64,000 nucleotides of DNA from NCBI RefSeq assembly GCF_014489615.1, contig NZ_CP060825.1:1295001-1359000 (forward strand), written 5' to 3'. The notes beneath the pieces are model-generated. The model did no database searches. It worked only from the letters and a program-made list of their open reading frames with translations, and had not been told where the DNA came from. The position numbers and the translations under genes are program-made. This stretch comes from Streptomyces genisteinicus. GTDB lineage: Bacteria > Actinomycetota > Actinomycetes > Streptomycetales > Streptomycetaceae. Positions within the stretch are counted from its first letter, which is position 1. Each line of letters opens with the position of its first letter. Below are positions 8,887-19,400 of the stretch, one piece after another.

Positions 8887-10284
8887 GTGACCAGTCTCAG
8901 CGTCGAGACGCTGGCAGCGGACGCCGTCGAGCCGATCACCTCGGCCGGCAACGCGCAGTTGGGCATCGCCGTGCTGGCGGGCATCGCCGTCATCGTCGTG
9001 CTCATCACCAAGTTCAAGCTGCACGCCTTCCTCGCCCTCACCATCGGCTCGCTCGCGCTCGGCGCGTTCGCGGGAGCCCCGCTCGACGAGGCGATCACCT
9101 CGTTCACCGCGGGACTCGGCTCCACCGTCGCCGGTGTGGGCGTCCTGATCGCCCTCGGAGCGATCCTCGGCAAGCTGCTCGCCGACTCGGGCGGCGCCGA
9201 CCAGATCGTCGACACGATCCTCGCCAAGGCCAGCGGCCGGGCCATGCCGTGGGCGATGGTGCTCATCGCCTCGATCATCGGGCTGCCGCTCTTCTTCGAG
9301 GTCGGCATCGTCCTGCTGATCCCGGTCGTGCTGATGGTCGCCAAGCGCGGCAACTACTCGCTGATGCGCATCGGCATCCCCGCGCTCGCCGGCCTCTCCG
9401 TGATGCACGGCCTCATCCCGCCGCACCCCGGCCCGCTGGTCGCCATCGACGCCATCGGCGCCAACCTCGGCGTCACCCTGGCCCTCGGCCTCGTCGTCGC
9501 CGTGCCCACGGTGATCATCGCCGGCCCGGTCTTCTCCAAGTACGCCGCCCGCTGGGTCGACATCCCGGCACCGGAGAAGATGATCCCCCAGCGCGCCTCC
9601 GACGACCTGGAGAAGCGCCCGAGCTTCGGCGCGACCGTCGCCACCGTGCTGCTACCGGTCGTCCTGATGATGGCCAAGGCCCTCGTCGACATCGTCGTGG
9701 ACGACCCGGAGAACGGCGTCCAGCGCGTCACCGACGTCATCGGCTCGCCCCTGATCGCTCTGCTCGCCGCCGTTCTCGTGGGCCTGTTCACCCTCGGCCG
9801 TGCCGCCGGGTTCACCAAGGAGCGCCTCTCCACCACGGTCGAGAAGTCGCTCGCCCCGATCGCGGGCGTGCTGCTCATCGTCGGCGCCGGCGGCGGCTTC
9901 AAGCAGACCCTGATCGACATCGGCGTCGGCCAGATGATCCTCGACTTCTCCGAGAACTGGGCCATCCCGACGCTGCTGCTCGCCTGGCTGATCGCCGTCG
10001 CGATCCGGCTCGCCACCGGCTCCGCGACCGTGGCGACGATCTCCGCCGCCGGACTCGTCGCCCCGCTGGCGGCCGACATGTCCACCTCGCACGCCGCCCT
10101 GCTGGTGCTCGCCATCGGCGCCGGCTCGCTCTTCTTCAGCCACGTCAACGACGCCGGCTTCTGGCTGGTGAAGGAGTACTTCGGCATGAGCGTCGGCCAG
10201 ACGATCAAGACCTGGTCGGTGATGGAGACGATCATCTCGGTCGTCGGCATCGTCTTCGTCCTGCTGCTCTCCCTGGTGTTGTAG
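8887..10284 (+). CDS. gntT: gluconate:H+ symporter (GntP family)
   Basis: The 465-residue membrane protein has 12-14 predicted hydrophobic segments. GntP-family landmarks are GLPLFFEVGIVLLIPV, GLIPPHPGPLVAI and ATGSATVATISAAG. It starts at GTG 8887 with an AGGAC box, 9 bp after gntK. It imports gluconate for the kinase. The gntT/gntP name is by family and context; paralogues for other sugar acids exist. Confidence 0.93.
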   Translation: MTSLSVETLAADAVEPITSAGNAQLGIAVLAGIAVIVVLITKFKLHAFLALTIGSLALGAFAGAPLDEAITSFTAGLGSTVAGVGVLIALGAILGKLLADSGGADQIVDTILAKASGRAMPWAMVLIASIIGLPLFFEVGIVLLIPVVLMVAKRGNYSLMRIGIPALAGLSVMHGLIPPHPGPLVAIDAIGANLGVTLALGLVVAVPTVIIAGPVFSKYAARWVDIPAPEKMIPQRASDDLEKRPSFGATVATVLLPVVLMMAKALVDIVVDDPENGVQRVTDVIGSPLIALLAAVLVGLFTLGRAAGFTKERLSTTVEKSLAPIAGVLLIVGAGGGFKQTLIDIGVGQMILDFSENWAIPTLLLAWLIAVAIRLATGSATVATISAAGLVAPLAADMSTSHAALLVLAIGAGSLFFSHVNDAGFWLVKEYFGMSVGQTIKTWSVMETIISVVGIVFVLLLSLVL

Positions 10285-10303
10285 CGGCGGCGGACCGGCG
10301 CGC

Positions 10304-10347
10304 GCAGGCCGGTTCCGTACGGGCAGACCCGTACGGAACCGGCCTGC
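10304..10347 (+). terminator. 20-bp perfect stem-loop terminator of the gnt operon
   Basis: GCAGGCCGGTTCCGTACGGG (10304-10323) pairs perfectly with 10328-10347 around the 4-nt loop CAGA, starting 20 bp after the permease stop. Confidence 0.9.
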
Positions 10348-10409
10348 GCCCCGTGGCACTTCCGTGCCCCCGGCGCACCGGCCGGGGCCGGGTGCATAGG
10401 ATCTGCCCC

Positions 10410-10769
10410 ATGGCCAAACCCGATGAGCTGCTCGTCGACATCGCCGCCAGGGTCGAGACCGGACACAGCAACCAGATGTCCCTGACCGTGGTCACCCACG
10501 GTGCCGTCGTCACCGGCCGGCTGGCGCCCGAGGCCGTGTGGCGCCGGCGGGTGTCGGAGGTCCTCGCCGACTCGCAACGCCTGGGCGAGTTCGCCGGCGT
10601 CTTCGACTCCGCCGCCCCGCACGACGGCCCGCCGACCCACCTCCACTTCCACGTCGCCCGCATCCTCCAGGGCACGGTGGGCATCCCGGAGACCGGCGGC
10701 ATGTACCGCGTGGCGATCGCGGACATCGGCGCGTGGACCGTGGGCGACTTCAGCTACTCCGACACCTGA
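10410..10769 (+). CDS. conserved hypothetical protein, 119 aa
   Basis: This is a small soluble alpha/beta protein with no signal peptide or membrane segment. It begins MAKPDELLVDIAARVETG and carries a THLHFHVARI strand and a C-terminal IADIGAWTVGDFSY segment. Codon use is typical of the chromosome and the gene follows the gnt terminator, so it has its own promoter. I do not recognise a catalytic motif. It is probably a conserved Streptomyces protein of unknown role. Confidence 0.75.
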   Translation: MAKPDELLVDIAARVETGHSNQMSLTVVTHGAVVTGRLAPEAVWRRRVSEVLADSQRLGEFAGVFDSAAPHDGPPTHLHFHVARILQGTVGIPETGGMYRVAIADIGAWTVGDFSYSDT

Positions 10770-10839
10770 GCCCGGCGGCACTCGCCGCCTGTCGGGGGGC
10801 GCGGCCGCCGGCGGCCGGTCGCTCCTCCTGGGCCCGGGG

Positions 10840-11021
10840 CGCCTCGCCTCGCCGTCGACAGGCGAGGCGTCCGCACCCCGGCGTGACGGAATTCCGGCAG
10901 GTCGGTGCCTCCGCCGAGGTCCCGCCAGGCCCCCGCACCGTCAGCAGCGACCACATCACCGTCGTCCTCCTGCGACGACGTCGGCTCCCACGACCGCGAT
11001 CAGGTCGTGGGAGCCGACGTC
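10840..11021. terminator. two stem-loops in the 10770-11151 spacer
   Basis: CGCCTCGCC (10840-10848) pairs with GGCGAGGCG (10861-10869) and probably ends the 119-aa gene. A perfect 19-bp stem (10977-10995 with 11003-11021, loop GCGATCA) faces the end of the long minus-strand gene. No gene is evident in the rest of the spacer. Confidence 0.65.
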
Positions 11022-11151
11022 ACACACGGGCGCGCACCGGCCGACAGCATCGGCCTGCGTCCGGCGGGGCGCTACCGGGGCCGGATCGACCCCCGCGCCC
11101 CGGAGTGCGGTGCGGGTTCAGCACCCGTCACCGCGCGGGACGCCGAGGGCG

Positions 11152-14100
11152 TCACCAGGTTCCCGGACGTGCGTACCAGGAGGGAACGGGCGAGTCGACG
11201 GTCCCTGTCTCGTTCCCGTGGAAGGTGAAGACCCTGGTCTCCCCGGTCCCGTAGTTGTACGAGAGGGTGATGTCCGCCCGGCCGTCTCCGTTCACGTCTC
11301 CGGGCACCAGGTTGCCGGTGTTCGCCGCCACCCAGTGGCCGGCGGGGCGGGACCACGGCGTGACGAAGCTGTCGAAGCCTCCGTCGGCACGGGCGTGGAA
11401 GACCCGGAGGTCGAACGCGCCGTCGGCGTGCCCGTAGGTGAGGGCCAGGTCGGCGCGGCCGTCCTTGTTCAGGTCCGCGGCGGTCATTTTCACCCGCTCG
11501 CGGTCCCAGGTGCCGGCCGGAGCGTTCCACGACTGCTTCGGGGCGTCCACGGAGCCGTCCGCCTTCGCGGTGAAGGTGTAGAGCCCCGCCGCACCCGTGG
11601 CGAAGACGTACAGGCCGACGATGTCGTCGCGCCCGTCACCGTTGATGTCGCCCATGGTGTAGCGGACGTTCTCCGACCACCAGTATCCGGCGGGCGACTC
11701 GTACGAGAGGACGGGGTTCTCGAAGGAGCCGTCCGTCCGCGCGAGCGACCGGTGGACGCCGGTGACGCCGTTGCCCTTGTTCTGGACGAGCACGAGGTCG
11801 TCACGCCCGTCGCCGTTGACATCGCCCGTCAGCACCGTGGTACGGGACCAGTCCCAGCCGGTGGGCACGACGACGCTCTTGCGTCGCACCGGCGGACCCG
11901 CCGCCTGGGTGAGGAAGGACCATGCTCCGACGCCTGCGGTGCCGTAGTCGTAGAAGCCCACGACATCGGATCGGCCGTCACCGTTGAAGTCACCGGAACC
12001 CCACTTGGTGCGGGTGTAGTCGAAATCTCCCGGCTCGTCGCTCCAGTACTCCTGGGGCGGATTGTGCCCGCCCTCGCTGCCGGCCTTGGCCACGAAGAGG
12101 CCGGTGGTCGCCTTCTCGTAGTCGTAGGCGGTGAGGATGTCCGTACGGCCGTCCGCGTCGTAGTCACCGCCGAGGTCGGTTCGCAGGTGCGCTGTCCTGG
12201 CCGTCCACGTGTGGCCCGCGACATGGCCGCTCTCGCGGTTCCAGCGGATGTACCCGGTCTGGAAGTCCGAGCGCCTGCCGCCCAGCACCTCGTACTCGGG
12301 GGACTTCGGGAATCCGAGGCTGCCGGTGTGACCGCCGGCGCTCAGCCAATGGCTGCGGATGGTCCCGACGACCGGCCAGGCCCCCGCGACGTCGGCGCTG
12401 TCCCAGTAGAACGAGATGTTGCTCCCGCTGGCGACCAGGTGCCGGAAGTCCTGGTAGTGGCCTGCGTTCCCTGCGAGCGGAGTCTCGTCGCCCGTCGGGT
12501 AGCCGAACTCCCGGACGCCGCCGAGGGCGACGTACTTGCGGTGGACGGCACCCCGGACGGCGAAGGGACCCAGGCCCGGCTTCCCGTAGATGGCGCTGGG
12601 CTTGCCCGCCTTGCTGAAGGTGACGTAGTTGCCTCCGTCGACGTTCGTGTACATCGGGTCCGATGTCGGATAGCCGAGGCCCCCGGTCTCCCGTCCGGTG
12701 CTGTTCCACTTGTCGAACAGGCTGTTGCTCACGGCCCAGGCGCCGGTGGTCCTGCTCCAGGAGATGGCACGATCGGTCGCTGTGGTACCGGGCTGGGCAA
12801 AGTTGACGTACCGTCCGCCGTCGCTGACAGCGGTCATGACGGAGGTGGGTTTGCCGAAGACATCAGGCCCGCCGAGTGCTTCGTACTTGCCCAGGATGGG
12901 CCCGCAGACCGAGACAGCGTCGGCGCCGGAAGCCGGGGCAAAGCTCTTGCAGTCCGCCCAGTCGTGGCCGGTGATGAAGAGCTGGCGGGCGGCCTTGAAC
13001 GACTGGCCGTTGACGGGTGCCTGGCCGGGGTACTCGACGGTGCGGCCGGCGCCGTCGCGGGCCCAGAGGTCGGCGAAGCCGTCGTTCTCGAAGTCGCCCG
13101 TGGTGGACAGGTGCGGAACGTCGGCCGCCTTGAAACCGGTGGCGATGGACGTCTGGCGGACCGCCGGATCACCGTAGACGGTGAGGTCGGCGAGAACGTG
13201 GCCCTGGCCGGGCGTGGTCGTCCGCTTGCTGGTGTACTGGTGGATGGTTCCCTTGGTCTTGTCGCGGGCCCAGATCTCCGGGAGGCCGTCCTGGTTGAGG
13301 TCGCCCGGGGTCATGATCGTCATGTCCTGCCAGTCGGCGTTGCCCAGAGCGATGGGGGCACCCAGGGCGCCCGTGCGGGACCCGAGGTAGAGCCAGAGGT
13401 TGGCTCCTTCCTTCACCAGCAGATCTGGGTAGTCGTGCTCCGTGACCTGTCCGTCCCGACCGCCGGCAAGGCTGTCGTCATCGCTGAGACTCGGCACAGA
13501 GACGATCTCCGAACCCTTGGCCCAGTGGTTGTCGCAGTCGGGGTTGCCTGGGCTGTAGCAGTCTCTGATCACCGTCAAGTGCTGCCGGGCCGCGTCTCCG
13601 GGCTGGAGCTTGCCGCCGCCGTCGCCCAGGTAGGCCCACAGCTCGTAGGTGCTCGGGTCGTCGGCAGCCGGCTGAAGCGCAACGAAGTCCTCGTAGACGT
13701 CGTCGTTCCAAGTGCCGCCGACGGAGACAGTGCTGGAGGCAAACGACTCGTCCTTGGCCGCCTGGCCGGTGCCGAAAGTGCCGTCCCCACGGCTCGCGTA
13801 GGAATACAGCGTGCCAGAACCCGGATCGATGGTGACCAGGTCGACCAGGCCGTCTCCGTTCAGGTCGCCCAGCTTGTCACGCTCACCTGAACTCGACGGA
13901 TTGAACAGATAGCTCCTGACGTTCGAGCGGTTGTTTGCCGCGTCCTCGCTTCGCACGTACAGGTACTGGGGTCCGTTCGCCATCGGCTTGACGCTGACGG
14001 TGACGGACCCGCCTGTCGCGGCGGGCTTCGCCGACTTCTCCCTGGTGTCGTCGTCGGTCCACCACACATACTCGGTGATGTCGTTGATCTCGCCCGCAGC

Positions 14101-16104
14101 GGGGTTTGCCTGGAATGTAAAGGTACCGGCGGTCCGAGCGGGTTTCGCACAGGGGGTGCCTGCAGGCAGCTGGGCCGTGCAGCCCTTGCCCACGCCCTCC
14201 GGCCATTCCGTGGAGCTGACCTTCGGTTCCCGCGTTGGACCTTCGGGATCGTAGGTGAAGTAGCAGCGGCCTGCGCGAGGGCTGCTGCCGATGCCGTCCT
14301 CGACGACCGCCTCGTACCAGTACTGTGCGGACCCCAGTGTGCTCGCGAGGATACGCAGCTGGGCGACGCCGCCGCGGCTGGCGTTCACGCTGGCCGTCTT
14401 GGCCGCCTCGCCGGACCGGCCGTACCTGAACTCGACGTCGAGGTCGGCATCCTCGGCATCGTAGATTTTTGAGGCACTCAACGTGACGTGGTCGGTCTTG
14501 CCGATAGTGCCGCCCGCACAGGGGACCGAGGGGTCGATGGTGAGCTGCGGCTTGGCCGGCAGCGTGTTGTACCTCGTCGAGACGCGCGCGGAGGTCGGGT
14601 CGAACTTCCGCCACGAGACGTCGACCGCGTTCGACTTCGAGGTGAGGACGAAGGACCAGCTGCCCCACGTGTCCGCGACGGCGTCCTTGATCGCGCTCGT
14701 GACGTTGAACTCCACGAGGTTGGCCGAGTCGGCCGGACAGTTGCGGCCGCCGAAGGACTCGCCGGAGGAGTCCACGAGGGCGCCCCACGACGGCTGGTTG
14801 TTGTAGGTGATGTTCCTGGGCAGTGCGCTGCCGATCGCCTTGACCTGGACGTCACCCGATTTGCAGGACCAGGAACCGGCATGCGTCTGCTTGATACGCA
14901 GCTTGGACTCGATGATGTCCTTGCCGGCGAGGCTTCCGACGGGGATACGGAAGTAGGTGTTCGCTCGAACGGTTCCGCCGTTGCTGCCGTCGATGGAGAC
15001 GCCGATACGCGCCTCGTCAGAGAGGGTGCCGCCGTTGTAGTAGACGGTGTTCGCGGTCTCGGGGTAGGCGGAGTGCTTGTACGCGACCGACCAGGCGTTC
15101 TGCCAGGCATCAGGGGCCCATTTGGGGTCGATCACGACAGGAAAGACCGTATCGGGGTCCTCAAGCATGTTCGCGTCCGGCGTGAGGGTGAGCGTGTCGT
15201 GGTCGAGCTCCACGCCGAGCTTCGCCCGGTTGCTGCCCTCGCCCGCGCCTTCGAGCGTGTCGTGAAGCGACGGGGTGCCGGCCGATCTGGCGGCCTTGGG
15301 TGTCTTGGGGTCCACGGCAGTGGTGGTGTCCGAGCCACCGGAGTCCCACATGTGCGGCTGCGGTGCCGCGAAGAGCACGTTCCCGGAAGGGGTCTTTGCC
15401 AGTATCTCGCCCGCAGCACCCTCCGTGACCTGCAGGCCCTTCGTCTGCAGGCCGAACTCGATCGTCCGGACCGCCGGGTTCTCGGCCGCCTCGGGCGTCT
15501 TGACGACGAGAGCGTGGGAGAAGGAGACATCACTGGCGGTAGCGGTGAGATCGACTCCCGGCAGCACCTCGGCGTACGTGGCGGTCCGGCCGTCCACGGT
15601 GGGCTTGGGCAGCTTGCCGTGCGGCCAGGTGAGCGTGACGGTCCGGCCTTCGCCCGTCATGGTGGCGAAGACGTTGTCGCCGCCCCCGGAGAATGATGCG
15701 GCCATCGCGGACGCCTTGGGCGCCAGACGCCCGCCGGTGCCCGCCGCCAGGTCCGGATCGATGTCGACGAGCTCGCCGCCCTGTTGCACGCGGACCGGCA
15801 GGATCGAGCGGTCGACCCGGGCGGTGCCGTCCGGGTTGATGTACACCTCGTCGGTCTCCGTGCGACGGGACACCAGTTCGACGGGCTTGCCCGTGCGCTC
15901 GGCCTCCTCAAGGGCCTTGGCCGCCATCGCGCTATCGGCGTCGGACCACGTGGAGACCGCGCCTTCGGCCGTCACCGATTCCGCGGCCGTCGCCGGCTGC
16001 GCGACAGCGAGCAGACCGGCAGACATCGCCGTGACGATGACGGCCGATACGGCTCTTCGCGCACCCCCCCGGGAGCTGCCGTGTCTCAGAATGAGCTTTC
16101 GCAT
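11152..16104 (-). CDS. giant secreted FG-GAP/VCBS and LGFP repeat protein
   Basis: The 1650-residue protein has a Sec signal peptide ending VAQPATAAE at about residue 41. Residues about 45-540 are beta-rich, including a domain with EFNVTSAIKDAVADTWGSW like DNRLRE-type lectin-like modules. Two blocks of FG-GAP/VCBS repeats follow (about 740-1060 and 1325-1650), each with Asp-rich calcium loops such as GDLNGDGLVDLV and GDFNGDGRSDVVG. Between them, about 1065-1320, lie LGFP repeats (KYEALGGPDVFGKPT, GGLGYPTSD, GSLGFPKS) associated with cell-wall binding. It is surface or extracellular and divergent from the Rhs toxin. In Streptomyces such proteins often flank Rhs loci and may help display or deliver the toxin; that role is inference. 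Confidence 0.9.
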   Translation of the reverse strand: MRKLILRHGSSRGGARRAVSAVIVTAMSAGLLAVAQPATAAESVTAEGAVSTWSDADSAMAAKALEEAERTGKPVELVSRRTETDEVYINPDGTARVDRSILPVRVQQGGELVDIDPDLAAGTGGRLAPKASAMAASFSGGGDNVFATMTGEGRTVTLTWPHGKLPKPTVDGRTATYAEVLPGVDLTATASDVSFSHALVVKTPEAAENPAVRTIEFGLQTKGLQVTEGAAGEILAKTPSGNVLFAAPQPHMWDSGGSDTTTAVDPKTPKAARSAGTPSLHDTLEGAGEGSNRAKLGVELDHDTLTLTPDANMLEDPDTVFPVVIDPKWAPDAWQNAWSVAYKHSAYPETANTVYYNGGTLSDEARIGVSIDGSNGGTVRANTYFRIPVGSLAGKDIIESKLRIKQTHAGSWSCKSGDVQVKAIGSALPRNITYNNQPSWGALVDSSGESFGGRNCPADSANLVEFNVTSAIKDAVADTWGSWSFVLTSKSNAVDVSWRKFDPTSARVSTRYNTLPAKPQLTIDPSVPCAGGTIGKTDHVTLSASKIYDAEDADLDVEFRYGRSGEAAKTASVNASRGGVAQLRILASTLGSAQYWYEAVVEDGIGSSPRAGRCYFTYDPEGPTREPKVSSTEWPEGVGKGCTAQLPAGTPCAKPARTAGTFTFQANPAAGEINDITEYVWWTDDDTREKSAKPAATGGSVTVSVKPMANGPQYLYVRSEDAANNRSNVRSYLFNPSSSGERDKLGDLNGDGLVDLVTIDPGSGTLYSYASRGDGTFGTGQAAKDESFASSTVSVGGTWNDDVYEDFVALQPAADDPSTYELWAYLGDGGGKLQPGDAARQHLTVIRDCYSPGNPDCDNHWAKGSEIVSVPSLSDDDSLAGGRDGQVTEHDYPDLLVKEGANLWLYLGSRTGALGAPIALGNADWQDMTIMTPGDLNQDGLPEIWARDKTKGTIHQYTSKRTTTPGQGHVLADLTVYGDPAVRQTSIATGFKAADVPHLSTTGDFENDGFADLWARDGAGRTVEYPGQAPVNGQSFKAARQLFITGHDWADCKSFAPASGADAVSVCGPILGKYEALGGPDVFGKPTSVMTAVSDGGRYVNFAQPGTTATDRAISWSRTTGAWAVSNSLFDKWNSTGRETGGLGYPTSDPMYTNVDGGNYVTFSKAGKPSAIYGKPGLGPFAVRGAVHRKYVALGGVREFGYPTGDETPLAGNAGHYQDFRHLVASGSNISFYWDSADVAGAWPVVGTIRSHWLSAGGHTGSLGFPKSPEYEVLGGRRSDFQTGYIRWNRESGHVAGHTWTARTAHLRTDLGGDYDADGRTDILTAYDYEKATTGLFVAKAGSEGGHNPPQEYWSDEPGDFDYTRTKWGSGDFNGDGRSDVVGFYDYGTAGVGAWSFLTQAAGPPVRRKSVVVPTGWDWSRTTVLTGDVNGDGRDDLVLVQNKGNGVTGVHRSLARTDGSFENPVLSYESPAGYWWSENVRYTMGDINGDGRDDIVGLYVFATGAAGLYTFTAKADGSVDAPKQSWNAPAGTWDRERVKMTAADLNKDGRADLALTYGHADGAFDLRVFHARADGGFDSFVTPWSRPAGHWVAANTGNLVPGDVNGDGRADITLSYNYGTGETRVFTFHGNETGTVDSPVPSWYARPGTW

Positions 16105-16456
16105 GAAAAGAGATACGCCCCAGTTCCTATTGTTTTGTTTCGTTCACCAAGTCGCCCCGGGAGCTGCCCGCCGCACCGTTCTCGGCTGCGGCGAAGGAAG
16201 CCCCCCTCGGCCATGACTCCCGGGACGTGAACGAATTGTGCAACGTGCTTTGTAGCAGCCACGAGCGACACACAGCACCTGAGGGTGAACTCCCGTACCG
16301 CGCTGGCGACTTCCTGACCTGTGGCTTGTGTTGAATTGCCCACCGAAAGACCGATTCCTTCCGGCCACTATCAAGACACCTCTTGTTGACCTTTGGAGCC
16401 GTGCGTACATTGCATCTGTTCACGTGATCATCAAATTTCCAGGGGTGGGGGCTCAC
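16105..16456. promoter_or_regulatory. divergent promoter region of the FG-GAP and Rhs genes
   Basis: This 352-bp AT-enriched spacer has no convincing gene. AT-rich stretches lie next to the FG-GAP start (about 16100-16145) and before the Rhs start (about 16370-16440), as expected for two divergent promoters. AGGGGTGGGGG at 16441-16451 is the RBS that selects the GTG start at 16457. Confidence 0.5.
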
Positions 16457-19400
16457 GTGCCGATTTGGCATGCTCGAAGACTTTTCAGGCATAGATCTGC
16501 GCAATGGCGTTCGGGACTCTCCGGGCTCGCGCTGGCACTGCTGGCCTCAGGGGCTTCGCTGACCCCGCTGCCCGCGCAGGCGGCGGAAGGGCGCGGACTG
16601 GCCGAGGTACAGAAGGTCACGGACGTCCCCGCGGCACGCACGACCGCGAAGGGTCCGGCGGCGGCGCCGGACCAGACCGGGAAGGCGGAGCTCAAAGCAC
16701 CGCCGAACGTCCGTTGGCCCGCGCAGGGGACGGCCGAGGCGACGGTGCCGAAGGCGACGGGGAGTGCGCAGACCACGCGCGGCACTGCGGCGAAGCAGGC
16801 CGCGGCCGCCATCGGCCCGTCGGCACGCGCCGGTTCACTGCCCGTGCGTCTGGCGCCGGGCAACAAGGCCGTGGCCAAGGCGTCGGCCGCGCCTGCCGCC
16901 GACGCCCCGGCCGTCACGGCGAAGGTCTCCGTCCACGGCCAGGACAAGGCCCGCAGGGCCGGTGTCCAGGGATTGTTGCTGTCCGTGCAGCGTACCGACG
17001 AGGGCACGGGCACCCACCCGCTCTCGGTCGAACTGGACTACAGCACCTTCGCGCACGCCTACGGCGGCGACTGGGGCTCACGACTGCGCTTCAGCCAGCG
17101 CCCCGCCTGCGTGCTGACGACCCCGGAGAAGCCTCAGTGCCAGGGGTCCGTACCGCTGCCCAGCGTCAACGACAGCGAGACCGGCACACTGACCGGCACC
17201 TTCGCCGCACGTGCGACGGCCACGGGCGCCACCGGCCGCAGCGCGGGGGGCGCCGGTTCGGACAGTGCCGTCGTTCTGGCGGCGACGGCTTCGGCCTCGG
17301 GCTCCAAGGGCACGTACACGGCCACCTCGCTGAGCCCGACGGGCTCGTGGTCGGCCGGCAGCTCGACGGGTGACTTCTCCTGGACGTACCCCATGGAGAT
17401 CCCGGCTTCCCTCGGCGGCCCCGGCCCGGCCGTCTCCATCGGCTACAACTCGGGCAGCATCGACGGGCGCACCGTCGCCACGTCACAGCAGCCCTCATGG
17501 GTGGGTGACGGCTGGGACACCGGCTCCAGCTTCATCGAGCGCACGTTCGTGTCCTGCGCGGAGGACCGCAAGGCGGGCAGCGGGTTCAACAACCCCACCA
17601 CCCACCCCACCGGTGACCTGTGCCACGGGCCTCCCATGGTCACGCTCTCCCTCAACGGCTCCTCCACCTCGCTCGTCCTGAACGACGCGGACAAGAAGTG
17701 GTACCCGGCCGACCAGGACGGTTCGAAGGTCGAACTCCTCACCGGCGCCGAGAACGGCGACAAGGAGAAGGAGTACTGGGTCGTCACCAACTCCGAAGGG
17801 GTCAAGTACCACTTCGGCCTCAACCAGCTGCCCGGCTACGCCGCCGGCAAGGGCGAGACGAACTCGGCCCTCAACGTGCCGGTCTACGGCAACCACCAGG
17901 GCGAGCCCTGCCACGCCGCCTCCTACGCCGCCTCGGTCTGCGACCAGACCTACCGCTGGAACCTCGACTACGTCGTCGACCCCCGCGGCAATGCCCTGAC
18001 GTACTGGTATGCCAAGGAGCAGAACTACTACGGCTCCAACGTCACGACCACGGGAACCTCCACGGCCCGTCGCTACGACCGCGCCGGTTACCTCACACGG
18101 GTCGCCTACGGACTGCGCTCGGACAATCTGTTCGCGCCCGCACCGGCCGAGGTCACCTACAAGGTCGGCGAACGCTGCCTGGTCACCACGTCCTTCGACT
18201 GCGCCGAGTCCAAGCTGACCTCCACCGCCACCTACGAGGTCGCACGTAACTGGCCCGACGTTCCGGCCGACCAGCTCTGCGCCTCCGGCCAGACCTGCAC
18301 CGACCGCTACTCGCCCGCGTTCTTCACCCGCAAGCTCCTCAAGAGCATCACCACCAAGGTCCTGAAGGACGGCGTCCCGACACCGGTCGACACCTGGACC
18401 ATGGCCCACTCCTTCCAGTCCACAGGTGACGGCGCCGTCAACGGCGAGTACCCCCTGTGGCTGAAGAGCATCCAGCGCACCGACGAGAACGGCGCGACGC
18501 TGGGCCTGCCCGCGGTGACCTTCATCGGCAAGCAGATGCCCAACCGGGTCGACAACGACACCGACGGCAACCCGCCCTATCTGCGCTGGCGCGTCACCCA
18601 GGTCAACACCGAGACCGGCGCCCGGACCGTGGTCGCGTACGCACCCACCGAGTGCTCCAGCACACCGGGCGCCGTGAAGCTGCCTGCTTCGCCGGACAGC
18701 AACACACTGCGCTGCTTCCCCGTCGTGGTGGAGACCAACGACCCCACCGACCCCACGGGGATGAAGAAGAAGTACTCCACCGACTGGTTCCACAAGCACC
18801 GCGTCGACCAGGTCCGGGAGGAGGACAAGAACGGCACCTCGCCGACCCGAGAGGTCAACTACACCTACCTCGGCACCCCGGCCTGGGCCTACGACGACGC
18901 CAGCGAGCTCACCAACAAGCCCGCCCGCACCTGGTCCGTCTACCGCGGCTACGGCGAGGTCCGCACCGTCCAGGGTGTCGCCCCGGACGTCCGCAGCCGC
19001 ACCGAGACGCTGTACTACCGCGGCCTCGACGGTGACCTCAAGGCCGACGGCACACGCCGGTCCGTCTCCATCACGGCTTCCGACGGGAGCTCCGTCAAGG
19101 ACCACCGGATGCTCGTCGGCCAGGTCCGGGAGAACCGCTACTACGAAGGCGTCGACGGCGGCCTGCACTCCGCGACCATCACCACGCCTCACCTGCAGGG
19201 GCCCGTCGCCAAGCGGGACCGCTCCGCAACCGGTGCGTCCGACCTCGAAGCCTGGTTCCAGGGCCTGAAGTCGACGTCGTCCCGCACGATCCTCTCCGAC
19301 GACCGGGGTGAGCGGAAGACCGCTGTCGAACACGGCTACGACGACGGCGGCCGACTGGAATGGACGTGGTCGAAGGGTGACACCTCCGACGCGAACGACG

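Noticed and set aside
10501..13890. A 1129-codon plus-strand frame through the FG-GAP gene
   Set aside because: It is antisense to convincing FG-GAP/LGFP repeats and low in complexity (Val/Gly/Ala/Asp rich).
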